DNA from: Eubacterium sp.
GTDB taxonomy: Bacteria; Bacillota; Clostridia; Lachnospirales; Lachnospiraceae
DNA length: 37,653 bases
Direction: 5' to 3'
NCBI GenBank assembly: GCA_021769425.1
Contig: JAETSX010000036.1
Location: 1 to 37,653, forward strand
A program made the position numbers and the translations under genes. The notes under the pieces were generated by a model, which saw only the letters and a program-made list of their open reading frames with translations, did no database searches and was not told the origin of the DNA. Shown here piece by piece: positions 1 to 7,693 of the stretch. The number at the start of each line of letters is the position of its first letter. The stretch's first letter is position 1.

Positions 1-228
<228 letters not shown>

Positions 229-466
229 CTTTCCGGCCAGTCCCTTCCTTAACCGTTCCGCCCTCACGGGCAAATCCGCTTAAGTCCGGTCTCTCTGGCT
301 TACTGTTTTTAGGTTGCATCTTTCAATGCCTGTTCTCTTGAATCTTCCGCCGACCTCCATCGCTTTCGGCCGGCCTCTCCGCTCAATTGCGGAAACTCGT
401 TTGAATCTTTCAAGGTTATTCCACTGTTCAGTTGTCAAGGTCGTTTTGTTGTTTAACAGCTTTTGT
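229..466 (-). other. rRNA operon leader (untranslated)
   Basis: About 240 bases between the proximal rRNA promoter and the 16S 5' end. It should be transcribed as the pre-16S leader and holds no convincing gene. A second TTGACA-like hexamer lies at about 431-438, but no good -10 box is placed for it, so it is not called as a promoter. Confidence 0.6.
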
Positions 467-495
467 ATTCTATCATAATCTTTTCTGTTTGTCAA
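467..495 (-). promoter_or_regulatory. rRNA promoter, proximal (sigma-A type)
   Basis: On the minus strand a perfect -35 TTGACA (490-495) and a -10 TAGAAT (467-472) are separated by exactly 17 bp. Transcription would start near 460 and run into the 16S gene. Confidence 0.85.
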
Positions 496-562
496 CAACT
501 TTTTTATTTATTTTTCACTGTCGCTTTAAGTCATCTTTTGTCTTTCCGCAACCAGCTTGAAT

Positions 563-591
563 ATTTTACCATGGCATTTCTTATTTGTCAA
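563..591 (-). promoter_or_regulatory. rRNA promoter, distal (sigma-A type)
   Basis: Minus-strand -35 TTGACA (586-591) and -10 TAAAAT (563-568) with a 17-bp spacer. It lies between the tRNA-Ser genes and the proximal promoter, giving tandem rRNA promoters. Confidence 0.8.
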
Positions 592-641
592 TATCTTTTT
601 CGATATTTTTCAAATATTTTACATGATACAACATTCAGAAC

Positions 642-730
642 GGAGAAGGAGGGATTTGAACCCTCGCGCCGCTATTAACGACCTGCACCCTTTCCAGGGG
701 TGTCCCTTCGGCCAGCTTGGGTACTTCTCC
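642..730 (-). tRNA. tRNA-Ser (anticodon GGA)
   Basis: Minus-strand sequence folds as a class II tRNA with a 7-bp acceptor stem GGAGAAG/CTTCTCC, a TTCAAATC T-loop, a long variable arm typical of serine tRNA, and an anticodon loop CTGGAAA with GGA at positions 34-36. The CCA end is not encoded. It is the downstream member of a tRNA-Ser pair preceding the rRNA operon. Confidence 0.95.
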
Positions 731-791
731 ATGTGGCAAAATAATAGTGAGACTATTATTAAGTTATCTGCTGTTGTCATTCCGATAAAGC

Positions 792-876
792 GGAGAAGGT
801 GGGATTCGAACCCACGGTCCCTTTCGGAATCACTGGTTTTCAAGACCAGCTCCTTAAACCACTCGGACACCTCTCC
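792..876 (-). tRNA. tRNA-Ser (anticodon TGA)
   Basis: Minus-strand class II tRNA beginning GGAGAGGTGTCCGAGTGG, with anticodon loop CTTGAAA (TGA), a long variable arm and a TTCGAATC T-loop. It lies 61 bp upstream of the tRNA-Ser(GGA) gene and about 30 bp downstream of a strong promoter, so both tRNAs are probably co-transcribed. Confidence 0.96.
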
Positions 877-906
877 GAATCGTCTGTTTTCAACAGCGCA
901 TGTATG

Positions 907-935
907 ATTCTAGCAAAATATTTCTAATCTGTCAA
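907..935 (-). promoter_or_regulatory. Promoter of tRNA-Ser pair / rRNA operon
   Basis: Minus-strand -35 TTGACA (930-935) and -10 TAGAAT (907-912) with a 17-bp spacer, placed just upstream of tRNA-Ser(TGA). It is the first of three near-consensus promoters feeding the rRNA operon. Confidence 0.85.
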
Positions 936-1037
936 TAGGTTTTTTTATTTTTTTACAGTTTTTTTTACAATTTTTTTCTAGTTCGGGCAGCAATGTCATT
1001 TTATTAAGTATCCGGTTAGATTTTTCATGAGTCTAAC

Positions 1038-1415
1038 CTAAAGTTTCTTCTTAAATACTTTGCTGATATGCTGAAATCCTCGGTCTGAATGAAAAATGGG
1101 TCTTACATCGGGAAACGCTGCAGTCGCTTTGTCAAACGTTTGAAATACCAGCCTGTTATCAATGGTTGAGCCAGGATGTCATCCTCCGATACCCTGAGAC
1201 ATGATTGAAGCGTTCATCATACACCTTGATGAGTTCCGCAAGTCTGATATTCTCAAGCTCTTCCTCTGGCGCCTTCCTATGCAGCCATTTATATAATAAG
1301 CGGCCCTTGCTATTTCAAGATGTCTGCACATCCATTCTATGCTCCATTTTTTCTCTGTATGGAAATGCCGGACAGTTGAATATTTTGATTTATGACGTGC
1401 CCTCCCAAGCCTCAC
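1038..1415 (-). pseudogene. IS3-family transposase OrfB, broken
   Basis: The minus strand reads as the start of an IS150-like OrfB (GTG start, residues MRLGRARHKSKYST), through a helix-turn-helix-like stretch ending YYKWLHRKAPEEEL and FNHVSGYRRM. A frameshift lies near 1291. After codon WLNH (near 1160) a stop is followed directly by sequence matching a much later part of the protein (DNRLVFQTFDKA, HSDRGFQHISKVFKKKL), and then the homology ends. The DDE core between these parts has been deleted and the C-terminus is missing, so it cannot encode a transposase. Confidence 0.8.
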
Positions 1416-1474
1416 ATTCTTTCATATTCTTTTACTTTTTTTAACAGTTCAACCAACATATCCTTTTCTACCAA

Positions 1475-2164
1475 CTAGTGTTTCAAACTTAGATTTTCGC
1501 GCCGTAAACGTTCCAACTCGTCTACCTCATCATCCGTTTTGCGGTGTCCCCGCCTGTCTGTCAATCCGTCTTCACCATTGGCATCGTATTTCTTTATCCA
1601 TGAATAAACCTGGCTGTAAGAAAAGCCATGCTTTGCTGCCGTATTCTTATAATCGCGGTTATGACTGATACAATCATCGACAACCTTTTTCCGTTCTTCA
1701 AAAGTTGTTTTTCTCCGCGCTTCTGCCATATAGGCCTCCTGTTTCGGATCGCAATCCTTAAGTTCTCTATTGGCATTATACACCTTCATCCATCGTCTTA
1801 AAACAGAACGGCTGGAGATTCCATGCCTGGCAATGATATCATCAACGGAACCTTCACCATTCAAGACTGCCTCTACGCATTTTATTTTAAATTCTTTAGA
1901 ATAAGTTCTGTTCTTTTTATGACAGAACGCGGATATTCCATGAATCCTGTATTCGTTAATCCATCCTCTTAATGTCGAATAACCTATTCCATACTTATCG
2001 GCAGGGAAGTGGACAGAGCCTATCCCATCAATAGTATGATTCACTCTAATTAACCTTATGTTTCGCTTGTCTAAATTTCCATCTGCCGCGTTGTCATCAG
2101 TCAACGTAGCCACCGCTACGTCTCCTTCTTCCGCCTTGCATATGATAGTTATAGACTTTAGCAC
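1475..2164 (-). CDS. IS3-family transposase OrfA (helix-turn-helix), probably non-functional
   Basis: 229 aa as read. Three consecutive helix-turn-helix units are visible (around DKYGIGYSTLRGWINEY, ARHGISSRSVLRRWMK and AAKHGFSYSQVYSWIKKY), ending in a leucine-rich LERLRRENLSLKH segment, as in IS150-type OrfA. The TAG at 1475 looks premature, because the frame continues with homologous-looking sequence LVEKDMLVELLKKVKEYERM. The first about 45 residues are encoded by a palindromic repeat shared with 33481-33665, not by the IS, so the true start is uncertain. The partner OrfB is deleted. Confidence 0.7.
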   Translation of the reverse strand: MLKSITIICKAEEGDVAVATLTDDNAADGNLDKRNIRLIRVNHTIDGIGSVHFPADKYGIGYSTLRGWINEYRIHGISAFCHKKNRTYSKEFKIKCVEAVLNGEGSVDDIIARHGISSRSVLRRWMKVYNANRELKDCDPKQEAYMAEARRKTTFEERKKVVDDCISHNRDYKNTAAKHGFSYSQVYSWIKKYDANGEDGLTDRRGHRKTDDEVDELERLRRENLSLKH

Positions 2165-2165
2165 T
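2037..2165. repeat. Dispersed palindromic element, copy A (partial)
   Basis: Shares TGCAAGGCGGAA, CGTAGC...GGCTACG-like and GGCAGATGGAAATT blocks in the same order and spacing as the 185-bp element at 33481-33665. The outer inverted repeats are missing or replaced by IS and ispD sequence. See the matching copies at 6209-6286, 31114-31324 and 33481-33665. Confidence 0.6.
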
Positions 2166-2901
2166 TCACAGTAACAAGGTCTTTCCTATGATACAAAAAA
2201 GCTGCCGCCAGCTTTAAATCTTCCGGCGTCGTAATCTTAATGTTTTCGTAAGAACCCTCTACTAATTTTACTTTACGGCCGCACATTGTCTCCAGCGCCA
2301 TGGCATCATCTGTCACAGCAAACGTTTCCCCTTGCTGTTCCCGTTTCATCAGTTCTTCATAAGCCTGATAAATCAATGGAAATGCAAAAGCCTGGGGTGT
2401 CTGAATCTGCCAGACATATTTCCGCTGAGGCGTTTCTTTTGCAAATAAAAATTCATCCGCAATCTTTATCGTGTCCTTTACCGGCATCCCTGCTGCGCAG
2501 GCCTGAAATGCTTCCGCCGCCTGGGCGCATCTGCAGATAATTTCATTGTTGATAAACGGTCTTGCGCCATCGTGAATCATCACATAATCCGGCCTGCACC
2601 CGGATTGATTCAGCTCCGTCAGCCCGCAGAATACCGAATGATACCTCTCTTTTCCTCCGGCTATTACGGATGTTACCTTGGTAAACCCATATTTTTCTAC
2701 AATTTCTTTCCGGCAGTATTCTATCTCTTCCCGCCCGGCTACCAGTACAATTTCGTCTGCCATGCTTTGTTCGAAAGCCTGCAGAGCATAATACAGCACA
2801 GGTTTCCCCTCCAACATCAAATATTGTTTGGGCACCGTACTGTTCATTCGTCTTCCTTTTCCGGCAGACAGAACCACTGCCGCATATTTTTTTCCTGCCA
2901 T
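2158..2901 (-). CDS. ispD: 2-C-methyl-D-erythritol 4-phosphate cytidylyltransferase IspD
   Basis: 247 aa. IspD transfers CMP from CTP to MEP in the non-mevalonate isoprenoid pathway, in the cytosol. The family motifs run in order: nucleotide-binding LSAGKGRRM (11-19), VPKQYL (23-28), GGKERYHSV (82-90), HDGARPF (110-116), PVKDTIK (140-146), QTPQAF (167-172), VTDDA (196-200) and SYENIKITTPEDL (217-229). The SD GGGAGAACGGGA precedes the ATG. The last about 12 residues (FLYHRKDLVTVKC) are unlike typical IspD tails and are encoded by a segment found again at 8846-8894, suggesting that the 3' end was altered by rearrangement. It lies downstream of tsaD, separated by two micro-ORFs. Confidence 0.95.
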   Translation of the reverse strand: MAGKKYAAVVLSAGKGRRMNSTVPKQYLMLEGKPVLYYALQAFEQSMADEIVLVAGREEIEYCRKEIVEKYGFTKVTSVIAGGKERYHSVFCGLTELNQSGCRPDYVMIHDGARPFINNEIICRCAQAAEAFQACAAGMPVKDTIKIADEFLFAKETPQRKYVWQIQTPQAFAFPLIYQAYEELMKREQQGETFAVTDDAMALETMCGRKVKLVEGSYENIKITTPEDLKLAAAFLYHRKDLVTVKC

Positions 2902-2923
2902 TCCCGTTCTCCCAGCTTTGGTT

Positions 2924-2971
2924 TCAGTTCTCCCATTCCTGTTTTTCCAGTTTCAAAATCAGTTCTTTCAT
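2924..2971 (-). CDS. 15-codon micro-ORF in tsaD-ispD junction (copy 2)
   Basis: ATG...TGA reading MKELILKLEKQEWEN, preceded by GGTGGAAGGG. It is the second copy of a 69-bp tandem repeat and lies 22 bp upstream of the ispD start. Its sibling at 2993-3040 encodes [15 protein letters not shown]. The frame is kept in both copies, but only two copies exist and the arrangement may simply be a by-product of duplicating the tsaD 3' end. Translation is unproven. Confidence 0.3.
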   Translation of the reverse strand: MKELILKLEKQEWEN

Positions 2972-2992
2972 TCCCTTCCACCAGCTTCAGTT

Positions 2993-3040
2993 TCAGTTCT
3001 CCCATTCCTGTTTTCCCAGCTGCAAATTCGGTTCTTTCAT
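2993..3040 (-). CDS. 15-codon micro-ORF overlapping the tsaD stop (copy 1)
   Basis: ATG...TGA reading [15 protein letters not shown]. Its ATG overlaps the tsaD stop codon as TAATG, and GGGGGA lies 6 nt upstream, an arrangement typical of translational coupling. The product resembles the tsaD C-terminus (PNLKLGER), showing that the repeat arose by duplicating the tsaD 3' end. Whether it is translated is unknown. Confidence 0.35.
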   Translation of the reverse strand: MKEPNLQLGKQEWEN

Positions 3041-4125
3041 TATCGTTCCCCCAGCTTCAGATTCGGCATTGCGTTTAAATCCCAGCCGGCAAATTTTCCT
3101 GCAAGATACTCATAATATGCGGCCGCGCCAATCATTGCGGCGTTATCGGTGCAGAATATTTGGGAAGGATGGTAAAATTTAATTCCCCGTTCCCTGCAGG
3201 CAACCTCCATTCCGCTGCGCAGCGTTTGATTGGAAGCCACTCCGCCGGCAATGGCAAACTGATCTATCTGAAATTCCTCCGCTGCCGCCATAGCATGTTC
3301 TATCAGCACATCCGTCACTGCCTGCTGAAACGACGCTGCGATATCCGCTTCCACAATGGGGATATTTTTCATGCGGCTCCCATTGATATAGTTAAGGACT
3401 GCTGACTTCACCCCGCTGAAGCTGAAATCATAGGGATGCTCTGCCACTTTCGCTCTGGGAAATGCAATTGCACGGGAATTTCCTTCTCTGGCGGCTTTTT
3501 CAATCTTAGGTCCGCCAGGATAACCCAAACCAATGGCACGGGCCACTTTGTCGAAAGCTTCCCCTGCCGCGTCATCTCTGGTTCTTCCCAGAATCTCATA
3601 AACGCCGTAATCTTTTACTTTCACCAGATGGGTATGGCCGCCGGATACTACAAGGCATAAAAACGGCGGCTTTAACTCTTTGTTTTCAATATAATTGGCG
3701 CTGATATGCCCCTCGATATGATGCACTCCGATCAACGGTTTCCCTGCTGCATATGCAATGGCTTTTGCCTCTGCCACTCCCACCAGCAGTGCGCCCACCA
3801 GTCCGGGGCCATAAGTGACGGCAATAGCGTCCATGTCTTCCAGCGCCATCCCTGCTTCTGCCAATGATTCCTCTATTACCTGATTGATTCTTTCTATATG
3901 TTTTCTGGACGCAATTTCCGGCACTACACCCCCGTACAGCGTGTGCAGATCGATCTGGGAAGAAATAATGTTGGATAATACCTCTCTTCCGTTTCTCACC
4001 ACTGCAGCCGCTGTCTCGTCACAGGAACTTTCAATTGCCAGAATGACTGCATCCCCCTGTTTCTCTCCTGCCATTTTACCTACTCCTGATAAAATCTCAG
4101 TGTCAGCCTGCTTCTCTTCTGCCAT
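3040..4125 (-). CDS. tsaD: tRNA threonylcarbamoyladenosine transferase TsaD
   Basis: 361 aa from 4125, or 344 aa from the in-frame ATG at 4074, which fits the usual family size better. With TsaB and TsaE it moves the threonylcarbamoyl group onto A37 of ANN-decoding tRNAs. Visible motifs are [12 protein letters not shown] near the N-terminus, the metal-binding [29 protein letters not shown] and [15 protein letters not shown]. Both candidate ATGs have the same SD, AGGAGTA followed by a short A-rich spacer, because a 51-bp tandem duplication copied the initiation region; an upstream in-frame TTG at 4161 is also possible. The first SD overlaps the stop codon of the upstream membrane-protein gene. 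Confidence 0.97.
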   Translation of the reverse strand: MAEEKQADTEILSGVGKMAGEKQGDAVILAIESSCDETAAAVVRNGREVLSNIISSQIDLHTLYGGVVPEIASRKHIERINQVIEESLAEAGMALEDMDAIAVTYGPGLVGALLVGVAEAKAIAYAAGKPLIGVHHIEGHISANYIENKELKPPFLCLVVSGGHTHLVKVKDYGVYEILGRTRDDAAGEAFDKVARAIGLGYPGGPKIEKAAREGNSRAIAFPRAKVAEHPYDFSFSGVKSAVLNYINGSRMKNIPIVEADIAASFQQAVTDVLIEHAMAAAEEFQIDQFAIAGGVASNQTLRSGMEVACRERGIKFYHPSQIFCTDNAAMIGAAAYYEYLAGKFAGWDLNAMPNLKLGER

Positions 4126-4160
4126 TTTATTTACTCCTGATAAAATCCCAGTATCCGCCA
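4070..4160. repeat. 51-bp tandem duplication of the tsaD translation start
   Basis: The block GCCATTTTA(C/T)(C/T)TACTCCTGAT recurs at 4070 and 4121 (51 bp = 17 codons). Each copy supplies, on the minus strand, an AGGAG SD and an in-frame ATG followed by GC(A/T)G(A/G)AGA. The outer copy also encodes the end of the upstream gene (ILGFYQE-like text ILSGV). Confidence 0.8.
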
Positions 4161-4691
4161 ATTGCTGTCTTCATCTTTCCGAAGAATATATGTCTGACTG
4201 ACGCGCCCTGATTTTTCGTTCTTATTATTGCTTTTTAAAAAATAAGACACATCTACATAGGCATAATCTTTGCCGTTTTTCGTCTTATATTCCACTTCCT
4301 TGCTGCTCTCCATGGTGATATTGGAAATCTGCTTTTTATCCTCTTTATAGCTGGAAATATCCGCTTTTACCGCCTCCAGATAGAGATCCTGGGGATTGAT
4401 TTCCTGCAGTTCGTCATCCATTAAAATTCTGGCCTGGGCCGTCATTTTCTCTAACTGTTCCTGGGAATAGTCTTCACTGTAGTAGCACTCCAGAATCTGG
4501 TTATAAAACTTCACCACTTCTCTTGCTGTCTTGGGATACGAACGCTCCAAATCCTTGGAAATAATCATTTCCGCCTCTGACAGCCCCGGTTCTTTTCCGC
4601 TGTCTTTCTGAGTCAGGTAATAATAATATCCCAGACACAAAGCGGCGCAGACAACAATAATTATGGCTGATTTCACGCCATTTTTCTTCAT
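4131..4691 (-). CDS. Membrane-anchored protein of unknown function (DUF6715-like)
   Basis: 186 aa. A single hydrophobic segment (about residues 8-26, [17 protein letters not shown]) follows a short basic N-terminus, giving a signal anchor; the rest is a hydrophilic extracytoplasmic domain ending WRILGFYQE, with an NTF2-like look (helical [14 protein letters not shown] region, then strands). No catalytic motif is recognised. It resembles the DUF6715 proteins seen in Lachnospiraceae, an assignment from memory. Its stop lies inside the SD-start region of tsaD, so the two are probably translationally coupled. Confidence 0.75.
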   Translation of the reverse strand: MKKNGVKSAIIIVVCAALCLGYYYYLTQKDSGKEPGLSEAEMIISKDLERSYPKTAREVVKFYNQILECYYSEDYSQEQLEKMTAQARILMDDELQEINPQDLYLEAVKADISSYKEDKKQISNITMESSKEVEYKTKNGKDYAYVDVSYFLKSNNKNEKSGRVSQTYILRKDEDSNWRILGFYQE

Positions 4692-4808
4692 AAAAATCCC
4701 TCCTCACCAATCGGGATAAACATGCCTGAATTTTGCTGCAAAATTCTTTGCTTTCCAAAGCATGGATAGACAGACAATCGTCCAACAATGAATTGTTCCG
4801 CCAAATAT

Positions 4809-5714
4809 TTACATAAAATCTAATTCCGCTGTTTTCCCGTCTTTGCCCAGTTTTGCCGCCGGATAAATGCTGCGCACCTCTTCCATATAGTCCTCTGCAT
4901 GCACCAGGGAAGGGCTGAAATGGGTCAGCCACATTTCAGAAACCTCTGCGTCCCTGGCAATTTCCGCTGCCTCATAAAAGGTCATATGCTTATACTGTCT
5001 GGCCTTGGCTGCTTTTTCCTTTTCCGCATACATTCCCTCTATAATTAATAAATCGGCATTTCTGGCATTTTCCGTAATAGCCGCCGCCGGTCTGGTATCT
5101 GTGCAGTAGGTCAGCTTAATCCCCTTTCTGGGCGGCCCTAACACCATATCCGGCGTATAGGATTTTCCTTCCTGCTGAATGATTTCCCCCTTTTGCAGCC
5201 TGCTCCAGAACTTCATTGGGATTCCCAGATTTTTGGCCTGTTCTACCTGAAATTCACCGGCTCTGGGAATTTCTATGGTATATCCATAGCAGGTAATATT
5301 ATGGTTGACACGGAATGCAGTGATATGATACCCCTGTTCTTCCAAATGTTCCACCGGCTGCTCCAGTTCCACAAAGCGGATTTCAAAGGGCAGTTCCGGC
5401 GCAATAACCTTTAGTGCATTGACTACCCGCTCCAATCCTTTCGGGCCTATCATGGTCAGCGGCTCTGTCCGTTCCGCATTCCCCATCGTGAGCAAAAGTC
5501 CCGGCAGCCCGCTGATGTGATCGGCATGATAATGGGTAAAGCATATGGTATCAATAGGCTTTGCGCTCCAGCCTTTCTCTTTCATAGCAATCTGTGTGCC
5601 CTCGCCGCAGTCAATCAAAAGGCTGCTTCCATTGTAGCGGGTCATCAGCGCAGTCAGCCAGCGGTAAGGCAGCGGCATCATCCCTGCCGTTCCCAACAAA
5701 CATACATCTAACAT
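4809..5714 (-). CDS. rnz: Ribonuclease Z
   Basis: 301 aa from the ATG at 5714, which has AAAGGG 6 nt upstream; an in-frame start 15 bases earlier lacks a better SD. RNase Z is a metallo-beta-lactamase-fold endonuclease that trims tRNA 3' trailers. The zinc-binding signature HYHADH (61-66) lies in FTHYHADHISGLPG. Also visible are LLIDCGEGTQ (32-41), TYCTDTRPA with the second metal Asp, and WLTHFSP near the C-terminus. The size fits the short bacterial form. It sits between two small genes in the tsaD cluster. Confidence 0.95.
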   Translation of the reverse strand: MLDVCLLGTAGMMPLPYRWLTALMTRYNGSSLLIDCGEGTQIAMKEKGWSAKPIDTICFTHYHADHISGLPGLLLTMGNAERTEPLTMIGPKGLERVVNALKVIAPELPFEIRFVELEQPVEHLEEQGYHITAFRVNHNITCYGYTIEIPRAGEFQVEQAKNLGIPMKFWSRLQKGEIIQQEGKSYTPDMVLGPPRKGIKLTYCTDTRPAAAITENARNADLLIIEGMYAEKEKAAKARQYKHMTFYEAAEIARDAEVSEMWLTHFSPSLVHAEDYMEEVRSIYPAAKLGKDGKTAELDFM

Positions 5715-5741
5715 AATATTCCCTTTCAAATTCTGTCCTGT

Positions 5742-5969
5742 TTAAACAAATTCTGTTACTTCTATGGTTCGTACCGGAATCTGAAAATTTTTCACCCATT
5801 TGTCATAACAGGTTTCACAAATGTCAAATTCCTGGATTTCCCCGTCTTTTCCTGAGAAATATCCCCACTCTTTTTCTACATGAAGAAATTCTTCCCGGGG
5901 GATTCCTGCTTTCTCCCCAATGACTTTTCCGCAGCAATTACAGATAATTCTCTTATCTTCTGTTTTCAT
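5742..5969 (-). CDS. Small zinc-ribbon-like protein of unknown function
   Basis: 75 aa from the ATG at 5969, preceded by GGGAGGACAAGAG; a longer frame to 6029 has no good SD. Two cysteine pairs (ICNCCGK near residue 9 and ICETCYDKW near 51) suggest one zinc site flanking a central acidic/aromatic stretch (HVEKEWGYFSGKDGE). Such proteins are common in Firmicutes, but no function is known to me. It is the first gene of a run into rnz. Confidence 0.75.
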   Translation of the reverse strand: MKTEDKRIICNCCGKVIGEKAGIPREEFLHVEKEWGYFSGKDGEIQEFDICETCYDKWVKNFQIPVRTIEVTEFV

Positions 5970-6039
5970 CTCTTGTCCTCCCTGCTTTTCGCCTTTTCTG
6001 CATGTTGTAATGGATGAAGCCTGAAACATGATTTGCTTT

Positions 6040-6129
6040 TATACCCATGGCCAAATAATCTGTCAGTAGGTTCACGTTTCTCAAAGAGAACCGTAAATCA
6101 TTTGGCATATAAGTGTGCTCCCGAGTATA
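6040..6129. repeat. TATACCC...GAGTATA inverted-repeat element, copy 1
   Basis: Starts TATACCCATGGCCAAAT and ends GTGCTCCCGAGTATA, with ATCATTTGGCATATAAG before the right end, so the outer arms are inverted repeats. The same organisation recurs at 10906-11124 and 20392-20483, always between genes. Confidence 0.65.
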
Positions 6130-6208
6130 CAACTGACAATTTCTTATTTTTATTATAGCGAAAAGACCCCCGGGTTGGAAAGAGGAAATTACAGCCATTC
6201 TCCCAGAG

Positions 6209-6286
6209 TATTACTCAGGCGGTCAAATGTCGCAGCAGATGACGCATAAAAAACCTTCCTATGCAAGGCGAAGTAATATATTTATA
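6209..6286. repeat. Dispersed palindromic element, copy B (partial)
   Basis: Begins TATTACTCAGGCGGTCAAAT, differing at only a few positions from the left end of the 33481-33665 element, and contains TGCAAGGCG. The right arm is degenerate (about AAGTAATATA). Confidence 0.5.
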
Positions 6287-6327
6287 TCTACAGATGACAG
6301 CTAGCGCTCCATCCGATCAGATATTAT

Positions 6328-6408
6328 ACTTTTGCTTTGCATGATTCGTGCCAGTGCGCATCCCCCGGCAGAGCTATAGAGCTGGCATGAATCATACAAA
6401 GTGCAAGT
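6328..6408. repeat. 27-bp-arm hairpin directly downstream of rimI
   Basis: Arms at 6328-6354 and 6382-6408 pair over about 27 bp with few mismatches (GCATGATTCGTGCCAG against CTGGCATGAATCATAC), around a 27-nt loop. The second arm ends at the base before the rimI stop codon. There is no T-tract, so it is not a classical terminator; an mRNA-stabilising or repetitive element is possible. Confidence 0.65.
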
Positions 6409-6867
6409 CTAATTTGCAGCCGTATGGAGTTCCAGCGCCATAATCATACCGTCTTCTCTGGGCAGTTCATATAAGTTCTTTCGGATTCCGCAGTTTTGGA
6501 ATCCCATTTTCTCATATAAATGAATGGCATTCTTATTAGAAACACGCACCTCTAAAATAATCCGGACAACTCCCCTGCTGCGGGCCTGTTCCAGCAGATA
6601 TGCCAGCATCCTGCGGCCAATTCCCTGATTCTGGCAGCAGGGCGATACAGCCACATTGGTAATTTCACCTTCTCCGCCAAAATAGCAGTACATTCCGCAG
6701 TACCCTGCAATGGCATCGCCGATTCGGGCCGTTATAAACAATGCGTCCTGATTCAGGGTTTCCAAAAATGCCTGTTTGGACCAGGGACATGAAAAAAGCT
6801 GCTGTTCCAGTTCAGCAACCGCGGGAATGTCCCCAATATCCATTTCCCCAAATTCTACTTCTGTCAT
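6409..6867 (-). CDS. rimI: Ribosomal-protein-alanine N-acetyltransferase RimI
   Basis: 152 aa from the ATG at 6867, chosen for the strong SD AGGAGGAGAA; a longer frame begins at 6924 and overlaps the tsaB end. GNAT fold, with the acetyl-CoA pyrophosphate loop in QNQGIGRRML, the preceding beta-strand EITNVAVSP and C-terminal NKNAIHLYEKMGF. RimI acetylates the N-terminus of ribosomal protein S18 and is typically encoded beside tsaB, as here. Confidence 0.93.
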   Translation of the reverse strand: MTEVEFGEMDIGDIPAVAELEQQLFSCPWSKQAFLETLNQDALFITARIGDAIAGYCGMYCYFGGEGEITNVAVSPCCQNQGIGRRMLAYLLEQARSRGVVRIILEVRVSNKNAIHLYEKMGFQNCGIRKNLYELPREDGMIMALELHTAAN

Positions 6868-6920
6868 TTCTCCTCCTGCCGCTTTTTTGCTTACCGTCCC
6901 TGTTCCGCAACGGTATTCTG

Positions 6921-7640
6921 TCACGTCCGTTGTTTCTCCTGCCTCTCCTTTGCCTGCCGTTCCCTCTCTGCCTGGGATAAGCGCAGGTAATCCGGGCTGT
7001 GTTCTGCTGCAGGCTGTGTGTTTCCTTCCCGGTAATAACTGCAGGCCAGAGCTGCTACGGAAGCTGCACGCTGCTTATTCAGATGGGCCGGGGCAAAGGA
7101 ATAAGGCCCCCGGCAGTTTTCTTCCAGATACAGCCGAAATACCGGCACACCGTCTCCCAAAAACACAACCGGACGGTTCCGATTATTGATTTCTTCCACA
7201 ATTTCATCAATCCCCACTGCACACTGGGATTTCAGCGTTTCCATACCATCTGCCGTAAATTCATATAATCCGGTATAGGTCTGGTTTCTTCTGGCATCCA
7301 TCAAAGGGCATACCATATCCCTGCTGCCCCAAAGGTTATAGGCAAGACCGTCCACCGTAGGAATCTGAATCAGAGGCTTTTTCAGGGCCAGCCCCAGCCC
7401 TTTGGCCGTGGCGGAACCAATCCGAAGCCCTGTAAAAGAGCCAGGGCCTCCTGCAACGGCAATTGCATCTATGGCATCCAAATCCAAATCTATCATTTTA
7501 ACGATTGCATCCAACATAGGGAGCAATGTCTGGGAATGTGTTTTCTTGTAATTTACGGTATATTCTGCCAACAGATTGCCTTCTTCCACTACAGCCACGC
7601 TGGCCACCAGGCCGGAGCTGTCCAGTCCTAATATTTTCAT
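6921..7640 (-). CDS. tsaB: tRNA threonylcarbamoyladenosine biosynthesis protein TsaB
   Basis: 239 aa. An ASKHA-fold, inactive paralogue of TsaD that scaffolds the TsaBDE complex. Visible motifs are MKILGLDSSG at the N-terminus, HSQTLLPMLD and AGGPGSFTGLRIG (about 64-76). AAGGAATG precedes the ATG. It lies 53 bp downstream of tsaE, with rimI following, the standard order in Firmicutes. Confidence 0.95.
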   Translation of the reverse strand: MKILGLDSSGLVASVAVVEEGNLLAEYTVNYKKTHSQTLLPMLDAIVKMIDLDLDAIDAIAVAGGPGSFTGLRIGSATAKGLGLALKKPLIQIPTVDGLAYNLWGSRDMVCPLMDARRNQTYTGLYEFTADGMETLKSQCAVGIDEIVEEINNRNRPVVFLGDGVPVFRLYLEENCRGPYSFAPAHLNKQRAASVAALACSYYREGNTQPAAEHSPDYLRLSQAERERQAKERQEKQRT

Positions 7641-7693
7641 TTTCTTTTACATTCCTTTCGCTTCGGCACAGACAGGCAATGAAACATTTTCTT

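Larger units (their letters stand above)
1038..2165 (-). mobile_element. IS3-family (IS150-like) insertion sequence remnant
   Basis: Remnant made of orfA with an apparent nonsense codon and an internally deleted, frameshifted orfB. No terminal inverted repeats could be assigned. One flank is a copy of a dispersed palindromic repeat (about 2037-2165) and abuts the ispD stop codon, so the element lies directly against ispD. The opposite flank (960-1037) is T-rich and without features. Confidence 0.7.
2922..3065. repeat. 69-bp tandem repeat at the tsaD-ispD junction
   Basis: Two nearly complete 69-bp units (the shared start TTTCAGTTCTCCCATTCCTG recurs at 2922 and 2991), plus a partial unit that runs into the tsaD 3' end. 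Each unit carries a purine-rich SD, an ATG and a 15-codon frame. Confidence 0.8.
5970..6408. other. Repeat-rich intergenic region
   Basis: No gene is supported here. It holds an inverted-repeat element (6040-6129), a partial copy of the palindromic MITE-like family (6209-6286) and a long hairpin next to the rimI stop (6328-6408). A weak minus-strand TATAAT lies near 6153-6158 and could start transcription of the zinc-ribbon gene. Confidence 0.6.

Noticed and set aside
280-498. 72-codon ORF upstream of 16S
   Set aside because: It lies within the rRNA leader and proximal promoter and has no SD or protein-like composition.
2572-3078. Plus-strand ORF with serine/phenylalanine-rich repeats
   Set aside because: It is a reverse-strand reading of ispD and of the 69-bp repeat.
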